Source: JOPF136 sp963773835 (GTDB lineage Bacteria > Acidobacteriota > Terriglobia > Acidiferrales > UBA7541). From it: a stretch of DNA of 64,000 nucleotides. The position numbers and the translations under genes are program-made. How positions within the stretch are numbered: position 1 is the stretch's first letter; each line of letters opens with the position of its first letter. The notes under the pieces were generated by a model. It was not told where the DNA came from. It searched no databases and saw nothing but the letters and a program-made list of their open reading frames with translations. Of the stretch, positions 23,750 to 32,494 are shown piece by piece. The stretch covers positions 744,001-808,000 of the forward strand of contig CAVZCQ010000004.1 in the NCBI GenBank assembly GCA_963773835.1. The letters run 5' to 3'.

Positions 23750-23984
23750 GGTCGCCATTGATGCACCGCGCCACACCAATCCGAGAGAGGAACGGAGCAT
23801 CCCAAGTTAAATGCTTTGGGTTCTGCACATACGCGGCCCCACGGTCGCGCAATTTTTCAAGTCTCGCAGTTTCTGCACATACAAAATCGTCTCGCATCTG
23901 CTCATTCTCCAGCCACTTAAACTTCAATCCCTTCAACACTTCCATTCCCGCTTCGCTCAACTCCTCTAGCCTCTGCACATACAA
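23727..23984 (-). CDS. Small hypothetical protein
   Basis: 85 aa. Predicted helical and charged (LEELSEAGMEVLKGLKFKWL; MRDDFVCAETARLEKLRD), with a C-terminal part (TWDAPFLSRIGVARCINGD) that reads like real protein. It ends inside the shared element at 23662-23749. The 10-mer TATGTGCAGA occurs three times in it (encoding YVQ, VCA and YVQ), which is odd for a coding gene. No ribosome site. May be a fragment of a longer gene. Confidence 0.4.
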   Translation of the reverse strand: MYVQRLEELSEAGMEVLKGLKFKWLENEQMRDDFVCAETARLEKLRDRGAAYVQNPKHLTWDAPFLSRIGVARCINGDPRGLYHK

Positions 23985-24422
23985 AAATAGGGGAGTACCC
24001 CATGTTCAAAAGCAGATGTGTGGATTCTCCGCCTTCCCCAGTCGTCGCCCGCCAGCATCCGACCTCGAAGATTCCGACCTTGCCGGAAAGGATGCGCGCC
24101 GTTGGTGTCTTCTCCCCACCGTTCACAACACACGAGTCACAAGCCTGCCCGCCGGAGCCCTCCGCAGCGGAGCGCAGGCGGGTCACCGGCCCTGCATTTT
24201 CAACAACTTACGCACTCAATTTCGCGCATCTCATACATTCTCAGGGGTTTGGACATTCCCACCCAGGGGGGTACCCCCAATTTCTATGCCCTTTCCCCTC
24301 AGTCGTTTGCCCAACGACCGCCAGCAGCCCATTGCTGCTTATGGTTCCTCTCTGGCCACTGGCCACTGGCCACCGACCACTTCCGCCCCATTCCCTGTTA
24401 TCGTCTTGACGTGTAACCGCTA
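23985..24422. other. 438-bp intergenic region before glgB
   Basis: Contains another CTGGCCACTGGCCACTGG tandem (24352-24381) and GC-rich stretches of the kind found at 15 and 16 kb. Several short frames exist but none is protein-like. glgB has no clear ribosome site here. Confidence 0.5.
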
Positions 24423-26636
24423 ATGGCCACCACTCCACCATCCGCCCTCGCCACCGAGCTCGAGCAGATCGTCCACGCCGAGCATTCGGACCCCTTCCAC
24501 GTCCTCGGCCCCCACGCGGTGGAGGCGAACGGGCAGAAGCGGGTGACGATCCGGGCGTTTCTGCCTGGCGTGGAATCCGCCAATGTCGTATTTCCCGGGG
24601 AGCGTCCCCCCGCAGCAATGGTACGGGTCCATCCCGAAGGCATCTTCGAAGCAATCCTTCCGGACAACAAACTTCCCGGCGCCTACCAGTTCTCGGTCCG
24701 CTATCCCAGCGGCGCGCAGGCAGTCATCGAGGATCCGTACCGGTTTCCGCCCATCCTTTCCGAATTCGATCTGCACCTGCTGGGCGAGGGGACCCACTAT
24801 CAAAAGTATGAAAAGTTCGGCGCGCACGTCTGCGAGCTGAAGGGCGTTCGCGGAGTGAGCTTCGCGGTGTGGGCGCCGAGCGCGCTGCGCGTGAGCGTGG
24901 TGGGCGACTTCAATCGCTGGGACGGGCGCACGCACCCGATGCGCCTGCGCGGCGCGTCGGGCTGCTGGGAACTGTTCATTCCGGGGCTGGGCGAAGGCGC
25001 GATTTACAAATACGAAATCCGGTCGCGGCTGGGGCCGATACCCTTCCTGAAATCGGACCCCTACGGATTTTACGCAGAGGTGCGGCCGAAGACGGCGTCT
25101 GTGGTGGCCACGCTGGATAAACACACCTGGCGCGACGCGGAATGGATAGCATCCCGCGAGCAAAAGAATTGGCTTTCAGAACCAATGTCCATTTACGAAG
25201 TGCATCTCGGCTCCTGGCGGCGGAAACCCGGCGACGAAATGCTGAGCTACCGCGAACTCGCGGCGGAGCTGATTCCCTACGTGAAGCAGATGGGATACAC
25301 GCACATCGAGCTGATGCCGGTGATGGAGCATCCCTACGACGGCTCGTGGGGCTACCAAACCGTCGGCTACTACGCCGCCACCAGCCGCTATGGCCGGCCG
25401 GAAGACCTGATGGAATTGATTGACCGGTGCCACCAGGCGGATATCGGCGTGTTCCTGGACTGGACGCCGGGGCATTTTCCGCGCGACGCTCACGGCCTGG
25501 CCGAATTCGACGGTTCGCACCTATACGAGCATGCCGATCCGCGGAAAGGGGCGCATCCGGAGTGGGGCACGCTGATTTTTAATTACGGGCGCCACGAGGT
25601 ACAGAACTTCCTGGTTGCGAACGCGCTGTTCTGGCTCGAGAAATACCACATAGACGGTTTGCGGGTGGATGCGGTGGCATCGATGTTGCACCTCGACTAC
25701 GCCCGGCGTGCCGGGGAATGGGTGCCCAACCAGTACGGCGGGCGGGAAAACATCGAAGCCATCGACTTCCTGCGCCACCTGAACGAAGCGGTTCACAAAA
25801 ACTACAAAGGGGCGCTGATGATGGCGGAGGAATCCACGGAGTGGCCGCTGGTGACCAAACCGCCATATCTGGGCGGGCTGGGATTCAACCTGAAATGGAA
25901 CATGGGATGGATGAACGACATTCTGAAATATTTCCGGCAGGACCCCATCTACCGGAAATTCCACCACAACCAGATCACCTTTTCGATGATGTACGCGTTC
26001 AGCGAAAACTTCCTGCTGCCCTTCAGCCACGACGAAGTGGTGCACATGAAAGGGTCGATGATCGGGAAGATGGTGGGCGACGACTGGCAGAAGTTCGCGA
26101 ACCTGCGGGCGCTGTATGCCTACCAGTACGCGCATCCGGGGAAGAAGCTGCTGTTCATGGGCGGGGAATTCGCGCAGTGGCGGGAGTGGGACGAAAAACG
26201 GAGCCTGGACTGGGACCTGGTGGCCTACGACCGGCACACCACCATCCAGCGGCTGGTGCGCGACTTGAACGCGCTCAACCAGCGCGAAGCGTCGCTCCAC
26301 GAAGTGGACTACGACTGGACGGGATTCGAATGGATGGACTGCAACGATGGAGACAATAGCGCGCTGAGCTTTGTGCGGCGGGCGAAGGACCCGCAGGATT
26401 GGCTGCTGGTGGTGTGCAACTTCACGCCGATCGTGCGGAAGGGATACCGCATCCCGGTTCCGGCGGCGGGCTTCTACGAGGAAATCCTCAATACGGACGC
26501 GGAAATCTACGGGGGCAGCAATGTTGGGAACCTGGGCGGCGTGGAGGCGGTTCAGGAAACTTACCTGGGAAAACCTTACTCGTTGCACCTCACACTGCCG
26601 CCGCTGGCGGTGATCTATTTCAAACTGCGCAAATAG
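24423..26636 (+). CDS. glgB: 1,4-alpha-glucan branching enzyme
   Basis: 737 aa, the usual GlgB length. Forms alpha-1,6 branches in glycogen. Order: N1 domain (FHVLGPHAV...RAFLPG), CBM48 (VSFAVWAPSALRVSVVGDFNRWDGR), GH13 barrel and C-terminal beta domain. Catalytic residues: nucleophile Asp416 in GLRVDAV, acid/base Glu469 in MAEESTEW, transition-state Asp537 in FSHDEVVH; DWTPGHFPRD is also typical. No other glycogen gene is adjacent. The start ATG 24423 gives the full N1 domain. Confidence 0.97.
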   Translation: MATTPPSALATELEQIVHAEHSDPFHVLGPHAVEANGQKRVTIRAFLPGVESANVVFPGERPPAAMVRVHPEGIFEAILPDNKLPGAYQFSVRYPSGAQAVIEDPYRFPPILSEFDLHLLGEGTHYQKYEKFGAHVCELKGVRGVSFAVWAPSALRVSVVGDFNRWDGRTHPMRLRGASGCWELFIPGLGEGAIYKYEIRSRLGPIPFLKSDPYGFYAEVRPKTASVVATLDKHTWRDAEWIASREQKNWLSEPMSIYEVHLGSWRRKPGDEMLSYRELAAELIPYVKQMGYTHIELMPVMEHPYDGSWGYQTVGYYAATSRYGRPEDLMELIDRCHQADIGVFLDWTPGHFPRDAHGLAEFDGSHLYEHADPRKGAHPEWGTLIFNYGRHEVQNFLVANALFWLEKYHIDGLRVDAVASMLHLDYARRAGEWVPNQYGGRENIEAIDFLRHLNEAVHKNYKGALMMAEESTEWPLVTKPPYLGGLGFNLKWNMGWMNDILKYFRQDPIYRKFHHNQITFSMMYAFSENFLLPFSHDEVVHMKGSMIGKMVGDDWQKFANLRALYAYQYAHPGKKLLFMGGEFAQWREWDEKRSLDWDLVAYDRHTTIQRLVRDLNALNQREASLHEVDYDWTGFEWMDCNDGDNSALSFVRRAKDPQDWLLVVCNFTPIVRKGYRIPVPAAGFYEEILNTDAEIYGGSNVGNLGGVEAVQETYLGKPYSLHLTLPPLAVIYFKLRK

Positions 26637-26683
26637 CTCCCGGCCGAGCCCGGCAAATGATCCCAATCAGAAGCGGTGGGCAG

Positions 26684-26712
26684 TCCCGATCCCGAAGCTT
26701 CGGGATTCGGGA
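26684..26712. repeat. Inverted repeat after glgB
   Basis: Core ATCCCGAAGCTTCGGGAT (26689-26706), extended by TCCCG/CGGGA with a 1-nt bulge and followed by GAGCCGGCGC, matching the element at 6605-6634. Confidence 0.8.
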
Positions 26713-26798
26713 GCCGGCGCGAGATGGGCCAGATCCAGGGAACTTTCCTTTGCGGGGGTGCGTACGTCAAAGCAGCAAAGCACCTGAGGAGGTGGCCC

Positions 26799-27467
26799 AT
26801 GCCCGCATCCCAGACCCGACGGACGGTATTGCTGGCCGCGCTGGCGATTGCCGCGACGGCGTTGCTGCTGGCCGTGCTGTTGCGCGCCGCTCCGGTGGCG
26901 CACGCGGCACAGACGGCGGCAAAGACTGAGGCGCCGGCCAGCGCGGAACGGTGGCTGCACATTTCCGTGACGTGCAAGAACCCGGACGGCGAACGCGTGC
27001 GCGTCAACATCCCCATTTCGCTGGCGCGGGGCGTGCTCGGTTCGATCCACCACGGCAAACTGGATCACGGAATCATCCACATCGACAACGCGCGGATGAA
27101 CGACATCGACGTGCGGTCCATCCTGAAATCGGTGAAAGCGGTGCAGGACGGCGAGTTCGTGACCGTGGAGGGGCGCGACGCGAACGTGCAGGTGCGCAAA
27201 CAGGGCGGGATGCTGCTGATTCACGTGGTCGATAAAAACGAGCAGCACGTGCATGTCGGCCACTTGAAGTCCTCCGGCGAGCAAAACGTGGACGTGCGCG
27301 TGCCCCTCGAAGTCGCCGACGCCCTATTCTCCGGCGCGCCCGACGAGCTGAACGTGAACGCGGCGCTCGACCTGCTCGCACGCCACGACCATCTCGAACT
27401 CGTTTCCGTCCAGGACGCGGAGAACAACGTGCGCGTGTGGATGGACACGAAAACGACGCAGGAATGA
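26799..27467 (+). CDS. Secreted or membrane protein with internal duplication, unknown
   Basis: 222 aa from ATG 26799 with GAGGAGGTGG upstream. N-terminal helix (TVLLAALAIAATALLLAVLL) ending in PVAHAAQ is a signal peptide or anchor. The rest looks like two related alpha/beta units: VRVNIPISLARGVLGSI (about 67-83) and VDVRVPLEVADALFSGA (about 164-180), each followed by a helix and a short strand (FVTVEG; LELVSVQD). The sequence is rich in His/Asp/Val. It is followed by a shorter gene with the same VRV.(I/V)P motif. No family name recognised; similar paired proteins are seen in other Acidobacteria genomes as hypothetical. Confidence 0.75.
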   Translation: MPASQTRRTVLLAALAIAATALLLAVLLRAAPVAHAAQTAAKTEAPASAERWLHISVTCKNPDGERVRVNIPISLARGVLGSIHHGKLDHGIIHIDNARMNDIDVRSILKSVKAVQDGEFVTVEGRDANVQVRKQGGMLLIHVVDKNEQHVHVGHLKSSGEQNVDVRVPLEVADALFSGAPDELNVNAALDLLARHDHLELVSVQDAENNVRVWMDTKTTQE

Positions 27468-27487
27468 CGGCGGGAGGCGAGACGGCG

Positions 27488-27919
27488 ATGCCGATACCAT
27501 TGATCGGAAAGGTCCTGCTGGGAGCGACGCTGGCCACCGTGGTGGTGATGAAAGACGGGATGATCGAAGTGAACGTACAGGAACACAGAACGAATGGCGA
27601 CCATTTCCATCTGTACGTGCCCGCGACTGTGGCGACGTGGGGAGTGCACCTGGCGCCGCAAGAGCGGCTGAAGGAGCACCTGCGGCAGTCGAAAGAGCAT
27701 CTGGCCATCGCGCACGCGGCGCTGCGCGAATTGGAGAAGGCGCCGGATGCGGTGCTGGTGGAGGTGGAAAGCGCCGCGGAGCACGTGCGCGTGGCCATCC
27801 ACAGCGGGAGTTTTCTTGTTGATGTGAACGACCCGGGAGAGACGGTGCACGTTTCCGTGCCCATTCGCGCGGCGAGAAGGGTGGTGGAAGACCTGGAGAG
27901 CGAGGCGCCGGCGAGCTGA
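27488..27919 (+). CDS. Paralogue of the preceding protein, no signal peptide
   Basis: 143 aa from ATG 27488, preferred over an ATG at 27464 (which would overlap the upstream TGA as ATGA) because GGGAGG lies 8-9 nt upstream. Sequence MPIPLIGKVLLGATLATVVVMKDGMIEVNVQE begins with a hydrophobic stretch that may be a membrane segment. A charged helix follows (PQERLKEHLRQSKEHLAIAHAAL), then AAEHVRVAIHSGSFLVDVND and VHVSVPIRAARRVVEDLE, matching the VPIxxAxxVV motif of the upstream gene. Cotranscribed with it. Function unknown. Confidence 0.7.
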   Translation: MPIPLIGKVLLGATLATVVVMKDGMIEVNVQEHRTNGDHFHLYVPATVATWGVHLAPQERLKEHLRQSKEHLAIAHAALRELEKAPDAVLVEVESAAEHVRVAIHSGSFLVDVNDPGETVHVSVPIRAARRVVEDLESEAPAS

Positions 27920-27948
27920 GCCGTATGCTTGCCGGGCGAAAATCCGCT

Positions 27949-28746
27949 TCACGTTTCGGCGGCTTTGGATTCCTGCTTGGGCGGGACCCAATAGATTTCC
28001 TGCTTCATGGCTTCCTTGGGGAAGCCGCGGCGCTGGAGAATTCCCATGCCGGACCCAATCATATCCGGGTGGCCGCAGAGATAAATGGAAGCATCGCCGG
28101 GCGTACAACCCCACAGGTCGGCATACTTCCGGATCAACTCGTCGACTCGCCCGATCTCGCCCTGCCAGGAGGAATCCTCCCATGGCCGGCTGACTGTGGG
28201 TGTGTACTGGAGCCAGGGCACTTCTGCGGCGTACTGCTGGAGTTCTTCCCGGTAGCCGAATTCCCAGGAGCGGCTGGCGCCCTGCAGGATGAAGAGCTGC
28301 ACATCGGCGGGCATGCGGCCCTGTTTCCAGTCGCGATAGAGGGTGCGGACGTAACTCACGTACGGTGCGATGCCGGTGACGGTGGCGAGCATCAGGTGGC
28401 GGCGGCGGCCGCTCTGGAGATCGAGAGTGAACCGTCCCTTCATGGACTTGCGCATCTGGATAGTGTGGCCGTGGCGCAACTGGTGGAGCAGGGGCGTCAA
28501 TTCGCCCTGGGGCACGAGTTCGACGAAGAACTCGAGTTCCTGCTCGTAAGGCGAGGACGCGATGGAGTAGGCGCGCTCGATCCTGCGGCCGTTTTCGAGC
28601 ACGCCGAGAGTGGCGTACTGGCCGGCGACGAATTCAAAGGGCGCTTCGGGAGCAATGCGGACCATCCAGAGGTCCGAGGAGAAGTCTTTGCGCTCGACGA
28701 TGTGCGCCGTAGAGAATTTTTCGGGAGACTGCGTCACGAAGGCCAC
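27949..28746 (-). CDS. Ferredoxin/flavodoxin-NADP reductase-type flavoprotein
   Basis: 265 aa. FAD-binding barrel with RAYSIASSPYEQELEFFVELV (the RxYS FAD motif), then an NADP-binding Rossmann part: ATVTGIAPYVSYVRTLYRD (in place of the GTGIAP consensus), FILQGASRSWEFGYREEL, YLCGHPDMIGSGMGILQRRGF. Transfers electrons between NAD(P)H and a ferredoxin or flavodoxin. It lacks a 2Fe-2S domain. Family members are near 250-270 aa. No redox partner is adjacent. Confidence 0.9.
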   Translation of the reverse strand: MAFVTQSPEKFSTAHIVERKDFSSDLWMVRIAPEAPFEFVAGQYATLGVLENGRRIERAYSIASSPYEQELEFFVELVPQGELTPLLHQLRHGHTIQMRKSMKGRFTLDLQSGRRRHLMLATVTGIAPYVSYVRTLYRDWKQGRMPADVQLFILQGASRSWEFGYREELQQYAAEVPWLQYTPTVSRPWEDSSWQGEIGRVDELIRKYADLWGCTPGDASIYLCGHPDMIGSGMGILQRRGFPKEAMKQEIYWVPPKQESKAAET

Positions 28747-28814
28747 TCCCCTGCCTTGATGGAACGAAGATAAGCCCCTTCTCCAGGCGCATCAAACGGA
28801 AAAGCTGAACTTGC

Positions 28815-29486
28815 TCAGGGATGCTGCTGTTGCTGCATGAACTGCATGGGATCGAACGGCTTCACGGGCCCGGTGATCTTGGAGGTGGCGCCGGTGATCT
28901 TTCGCGCCAGGACCATGGTGGTGTCCTTGGAGACGGATTTGACCAGCCCCCAGGGCGAAATCTTGTCCGAGACCCAGAAGTCCGAAGAAGAGTCTGAGGA
29001 GCGGTAGTGCTCGCAGGAAAACGTGCCTGCGGGGACGATGATCGTCTCTGTGCCGACGCGGACGATGCTCTTATCGTTGCGGATGTCGTGCGGCGCGGAC
29101 TGGGCCATCCGCCCACCCATCATGGGGTTGTTCATCGGGAACTCGTAGGCCTGGCCGTTCATCATCATAATCATGCGCTTGGCGCCGGGATTGGGTCCTT
29201 CCATCACCATGAGCATTTTCATGGCGCCGGGGCCACCGTGGGATTCCTGAAAGGAGGTCTCCAGCCAGTAACCGGTCTGACCCTGGTAATCTTCCTTGCC
29301 CACGACGGCGATCTCCATCGATTTCATGCCCTGTTCGCGGCCTTGAAATTCGTAGGCGGCGCCTTCGCCGACGACGGGATGAAAGATGCCGCTCATTCCC
29401 GGGGCGCGCATGCCGAACTGCGCCCACACGGGAACCGCCAGACTCAGTGCGGCGAGGGCCGCCACGACCTTCCATTTCACTCTCAT
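28815..29486 (-). CDS. Secreted hypothetical protein (DUF4412-like)
   Basis: 223 aa from the ATG at 29486, six nt after a GGGAGG; an ATG at 29492 directly abuts that site. Signal peptide (KVVAALAALSLAVPVWA-Q). The mature part is a beta-rich domain with many Met residues (MKMLMVMEGPNPGAKRMIMMMNG; PMNNPMMGG), and VPAGTFSCEHYRSSDSSSDFWVSDKISPWGLVKS, similar to DUF4412/LolA-like secreted proteins. C-terminus ends in a Gln run. Function unknown; Met clusters could bind copper, which is speculation. Confidence 0.75.
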   Translation of the reverse strand: MRVKWKVVAALAALSLAVPVWAQFGMRAPGMSGIFHPVVGEGAAYEFQGREQGMKSMEIAVVGKEDYQGQTGYWLETSFQESHGGPGAMKMLMVMEGPNPGAKRMIMMMNGQAYEFPMNNPMMGGRMAQSAPHDIRNDKSIVRVGTETIIVPAGTFSCEHYRSSDSSSDFWVSDKISPWGLVKSVSKDTTMVLARKITGATSKITGPVKPFDPMQFMQQQQHP

Positions 29487-29565
29487 TCGCATCCTCCCTG
29501 CGGGAATCCCCGCACAAACTCGGATGCCGGCGCGCTACGCGCTCGCACGGCGCTTGATTCCTCCG

Positions 29566-30684
29566 CTACTCGAACGCCAGGGCCTCGACCGGGTCGAACC
29601 CGGAAGCGCGCCAGGCGGGGTACAGAGCGCCGAGCAGGGCGCCGAGAAAGGCCAGGCCGACGCTGGCGGCGAGCCAGTCCAGGGTGAGCAGCACAGCGAG
29701 GCCGGGCGCCCAGGCGCGGAGAAACGCGCGCGCCACGAACGTGGCCGTGAGCCCAATCACCACGCCGATGGCAGCCATGATCGTGGATTCGGCCACGAAG
29801 AGCCGCGCAATTTCGGCGCGCGAGGCGCCGAGGGCCTTCAGGATTCCGATTTCGCGGGTGCGCTCGAGCACCATGGTGTGCATGGTGAGCAGAACCACGA
29901 GAAAACTGATGGAAACGCCGAGGATGATCATCACGCGTAGGAAAGGACGCATGGCCGGGAGGTTCGAGGAGTTCATCAGCGTGAGGTAGTCCTGCATGGA
30001 GCGGACAATGTAGCCGCCGGGAAGCAGACGGGCGATCTCCTGGCGCGTGGCTTCCGTCTTTCCGGTGCTGCGGACGTAGAACAGGGTGACGCGGTGCTCG
30101 GCGCCGGCAATATCCTGCGCGGTGGCCAGAGGGATAAACGAGCGCGCGCCTTTGCCGTGGCTGACGATGCCGCAGACGGTCATGTCGCGGTTGAACAGAT
30201 CCATTTTGTCGCCGACGCGGAGGTGGTGTTTGGCGGCTTGCAGGTCGTCCACGATGACGTCGTCGGGGTTCTGAAACGACCCGCCGGCGAGGAAAACGAA
30301 CCCCCGGCTGAGAGCGGTAAAGCTCTTGTAATCGATGCCGTAAACGACGTCGAGGGTCTTCTGGTTGGCAATGACCAGCACGGGAGACACTTCGTCCACT
30401 CCGGGGGCCTGCTGGAGAGTCTGGGCGAGGGACTCCGGGAGGACGGCGTTGCCGAGCTGGAAGAAAATCGAAGCGTTGGGAGGCTGGACGATGATGTCGG
30501 CGCCGACTCCTTCGACGCGCTTCTGCCAATCGCTCACCCAGCCGAGGGTCATGCCCACGATGAGGAGGACGAAAGTGACCTGGAGGGCGACGCCAAACAC
30601 GCTCAGGGCGGTGCGGATGGGGCGTGCCCGCAGGTTGTTCCACAGAAGCTGCCAGTAGGTGGTGCCGTAGTACGACATTTCCAT
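29566..30684 (-). CDS. ABC transporter permease, MacB/FtsX family (orphan)
   Basis: 372 aa from ATG 30684. One N-terminal transmembrane helix (ARPIRTALSVFGVALQVTFVLLIVG), a large periplasmic MacB-PCD-like domain, then three C-terminal helices. TMHTMVLERTREIGILKALGASRAEIARLF is the coupling region and ALLGALYPAWRASGFDPVEAL the C-terminus. Family members move lipoproteins, macrolides or peptides, or transmit mechanical signals. The ATPase partner is not adjacent, so it must be encoded elsewhere or lost. Start could also be two codons later. Confidence 0.9.
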   Translation of the reverse strand: MEMSYYGTTYWQLLWNNLRARPIRTALSVFGVALQVTFVLLIVGMTLGWVSDWQKRVEGVGADIIVQPPNASIFFQLGNAVLPESLAQTLQQAPGVDEVSPVLVIANQKTLDVVYGIDYKSFTALSRGFVFLAGGSFQNPDDVIVDDLQAAKHHLRVGDKMDLFNRDMTVCGIVSHGKGARSFIPLATAQDIAGAEHRVTLFYVRSTGKTEATRQEIARLLPGGYIVRSMQDYLTLMNSSNLPAMRPFLRVMIILGVSISFLVVLLTMHTMVLERTREIGILKALGASRAEIARLFVAESTIMAAIGVVIGLTATFVARAFLRAWAPGLAVLLTLDWLAASVGLAFLGALLGALYPAWRASGFDPVEALAFE

Positions 30685-30779
30685 CGGGCGGTTCGACCCC
30701 TCGCAACAATGTAGCACGATCCGGTCGAAATCCCGGGATGCGAAGCTCGCGGCGTGAAACCACAGTAGAATGCGGCGTC

Positions 30780-31841
30780 ATGGAAGAAATAAGAGAACGA
30801 ACGGGGCCACTCCAGCGGGTGCTGGTGACTGGGATTTCGGGCAACCTGGGGCGGCGGCTGGCGCCATTGCTGGAGGGCTACGAAGTGATTTCCGCGGACC
30901 TCTACCCTCCCCCGGTGGGCGTGCGCGCGGGCGAATTTCATGCGATGGACCTGTCCACAGCGGCGGGGCGGGAGACACTGGCGCGGGTGGTGGTGGAATC
31001 GGGCGTGGAGGCAATCCTGCATCTCGCATTCGTGGTGGACCAGGTGCGGACCGGAATCCTGGACCGCGAACGGATGCGGCAGACAAACGTGGAAGGCACG
31101 CGGAGCCTGCTGGAAGCGGTGGCGGAATCGAACCGGAGCGGGACGCGGGTGCGGCTGGTGGTGTATCTCTCGAGCGTCTCGGCCTATGGGACGGGCCAGC
31201 CGGCGGGAATCTGCGAGGATGCCGCGCTCGCGGGCCACACGCTGCCCTACGCGATCGATAAACGGGAGACGGACCTCGTTTGCCAGCGGACGTTTTCGCG
31301 ACTGGGGGGCGCGGCGCTCTACATCTTGCGGCCGCACATTTACGCGGGCGCGGGGGTACAGAACTGGCTGATTGACGGCGTGTGCGGGCGGGCCAGCGGG
31401 CGGGGATGGGCGGCGCGCTGGTTGCGGAAGCGCGGCCGGCACATTCCGGTGGCTCTGCCGCGCGGCGCGAACGCAGAGAACCGGATTCAACTGGTGCATG
31501 CGGACGACGTGGCGCGACTTCTGGCCTGGACGCTGACGCATTTCCGCGGCGGGGCGCAGGACATCTTCAACGTTGCGGGAGACGGCACGCTGTCGCTGGC
31601 GGAGTGCGCGCAACTCTCGCGGACGCCGATTGTTCGCCCCGGAGGGGAGCGAACCGTGCGCCTGCTGCTTCGCGTGATGTATGCGCTGGGAGTTTCCGCG
31701 GTGCCTGCGGAGGCGCTGGCGTATTATCTCGCGCCGCCGACGATGGATACGAGCCGACTGCGCGCGGCGCTAGGCGCGGATTGGGACACAGTTATGCGTT
31801 ATTCGACGCGGGCAGCGCTGGAAGACTCGCTGGTCGGGTGA
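30780..31841 (+). CDS. NAD-dependent epimerase/dehydratase (extended SDR)
   Basis: 353 aa from ATG 30780. Rossmann motif VLVTGISGNLGRRLAPLL near the N-terminus (GxxGxxG), LHLAFVVD, catalytic Ser/Tyr segment YLSSVSAYGTG with a later YAIDKRETD (YxxxK), and VHADDVARLLAWTL typical of sugar-nucleotide SDRs. Acts on a nucleotide sugar or related substrate, not identifiable from sequence. Divergent from the ABC permease with ~95 bp between starts. Confidence 0.85.
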   Translation: MEEIRERTGPLQRVLVTGISGNLGRRLAPLLEGYEVISADLYPPPVGVRAGEFHAMDLSTAAGRETLARVVVESGVEAILHLAFVVDQVRTGILDRERMRQTNVEGTRSLLEAVAESNRSGTRVRLVVYLSSVSAYGTGQPAGICEDAALAGHTLPYAIDKRETDLVCQRTFSRLGGAALYILRPHIYAGAGVQNWLIDGVCGRASGRGWAARWLRKRGRHIPVALPRGANAENRIQLVHADDVARLLAWTLTHFRGGAQDIFNVAGDGTLSLAECAQLSRTPIVRPGGERTVRLLLRVMYALGVSAVPAEALAYYLAPPTMDTSRLRAALGADWDTVMRYSTRAALEDSLVG

Positions 31842-32032
31842 GCGGTCACGAGATTTCAACAAAAGTGTTGAAAAGTTTGTGGAAAACCGCGCGAGAAGGC
31901 GGCCAAAGTGTGCGCGGGAAAGAATTTTTTCCGGTTTGCACTCGAATGCAGCAGGATTGCGGAGGGATGGGAAGAGTGGCGATGGCAACTGAAATGCTTT
32001 AAAGAACTTTGCAGGCAGAATGTTGCAGGGAA

Positions 32033-32479
32033 TCAGTACCAGTGGTGCGGCGGATCGAGATGAATCTTGAAGACTTGGCCGTCGTCGGTGAGATCGAACC
32101 AGTGCCCGTAGGTCTTCCAACCTTCGGCGACCACCTGGATGAGGATTCTGCCTTTGGGCACGAACGGAACGCGGACTTTCCCTTCGGCGGAGGTTTTCAG
32201 GTCCATCTCGATGAGCTTATCGGATTTGAGTTTGCGCCCTTCGTAGTAGCGGACGTACACGCTGGCATTCTCCACGGGCCTGTTCTTTTCGCCTGCAGTA
32301 ACTTCGATGTGGATGGTAACGGACTCGGGGGGCTGGGCCTTTTCCTGCTTGGCGGGTTCGGCTTTTCCGGAGCCAGCCTGGGCGGGAGGAGCTGAGGCGG
32401 CGGGGGAGGCGAGGAGGCACACACCGCTGGCGAAAGCGGCGAGAAGCAATGCGGTGCGAAGAGCGTCCGTGGCGCGCAT
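32033..32479 (-). CDS. Secreted small beta-sandwich protein
   Basis: 148 aa from ATG 32479 (a GTG two codons earlier is possible). Signal peptide (ALRTALLLAAFASGVCLLASPA), Ala/Pro/Lys linker, then one carboxypeptidase-regulatory-like beta-sandwich: VTIHIEVTAGEKNRPVENASVYVRYYEG...GKVRVPFVPKGRILIQVVAEGWKTYG. Such domains bind or stabilise surface proteins. Ends in HHWY. It starts 15 bp after the M48 protease gene and is probably in its operon. Confidence 0.8.
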   Translation of the reverse strand: MRATDALRTALLLAAFASGVCLLASPAASAPPAQAGSGKAEPAKQEKAQPPESVTIHIEVTAGEKNRPVENASVYVRYYEGRKLKSDKLIEMDLKTSAEGKVRVPFVPKGRILIQVVAEGWKTYGHWFDLTDDGQVFKIHLDPPHHWY

Positions 32480-32494
32480 GAACACGAAATTATC

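Noticed and set aside
29566..30684. Looked for the ATPase partner of the MacB-like permease next to it.
   Set aside because: Neither neighbour has Walker A or ABC signature motifs.
31855..31900. TGTGGAAAA and GTTGAAAAG sequences resembling DnaA boxes.
   Set aside because: Only two imperfect matches, no dnaA or dnaN and no AT-rich unwinding region; not an origin.
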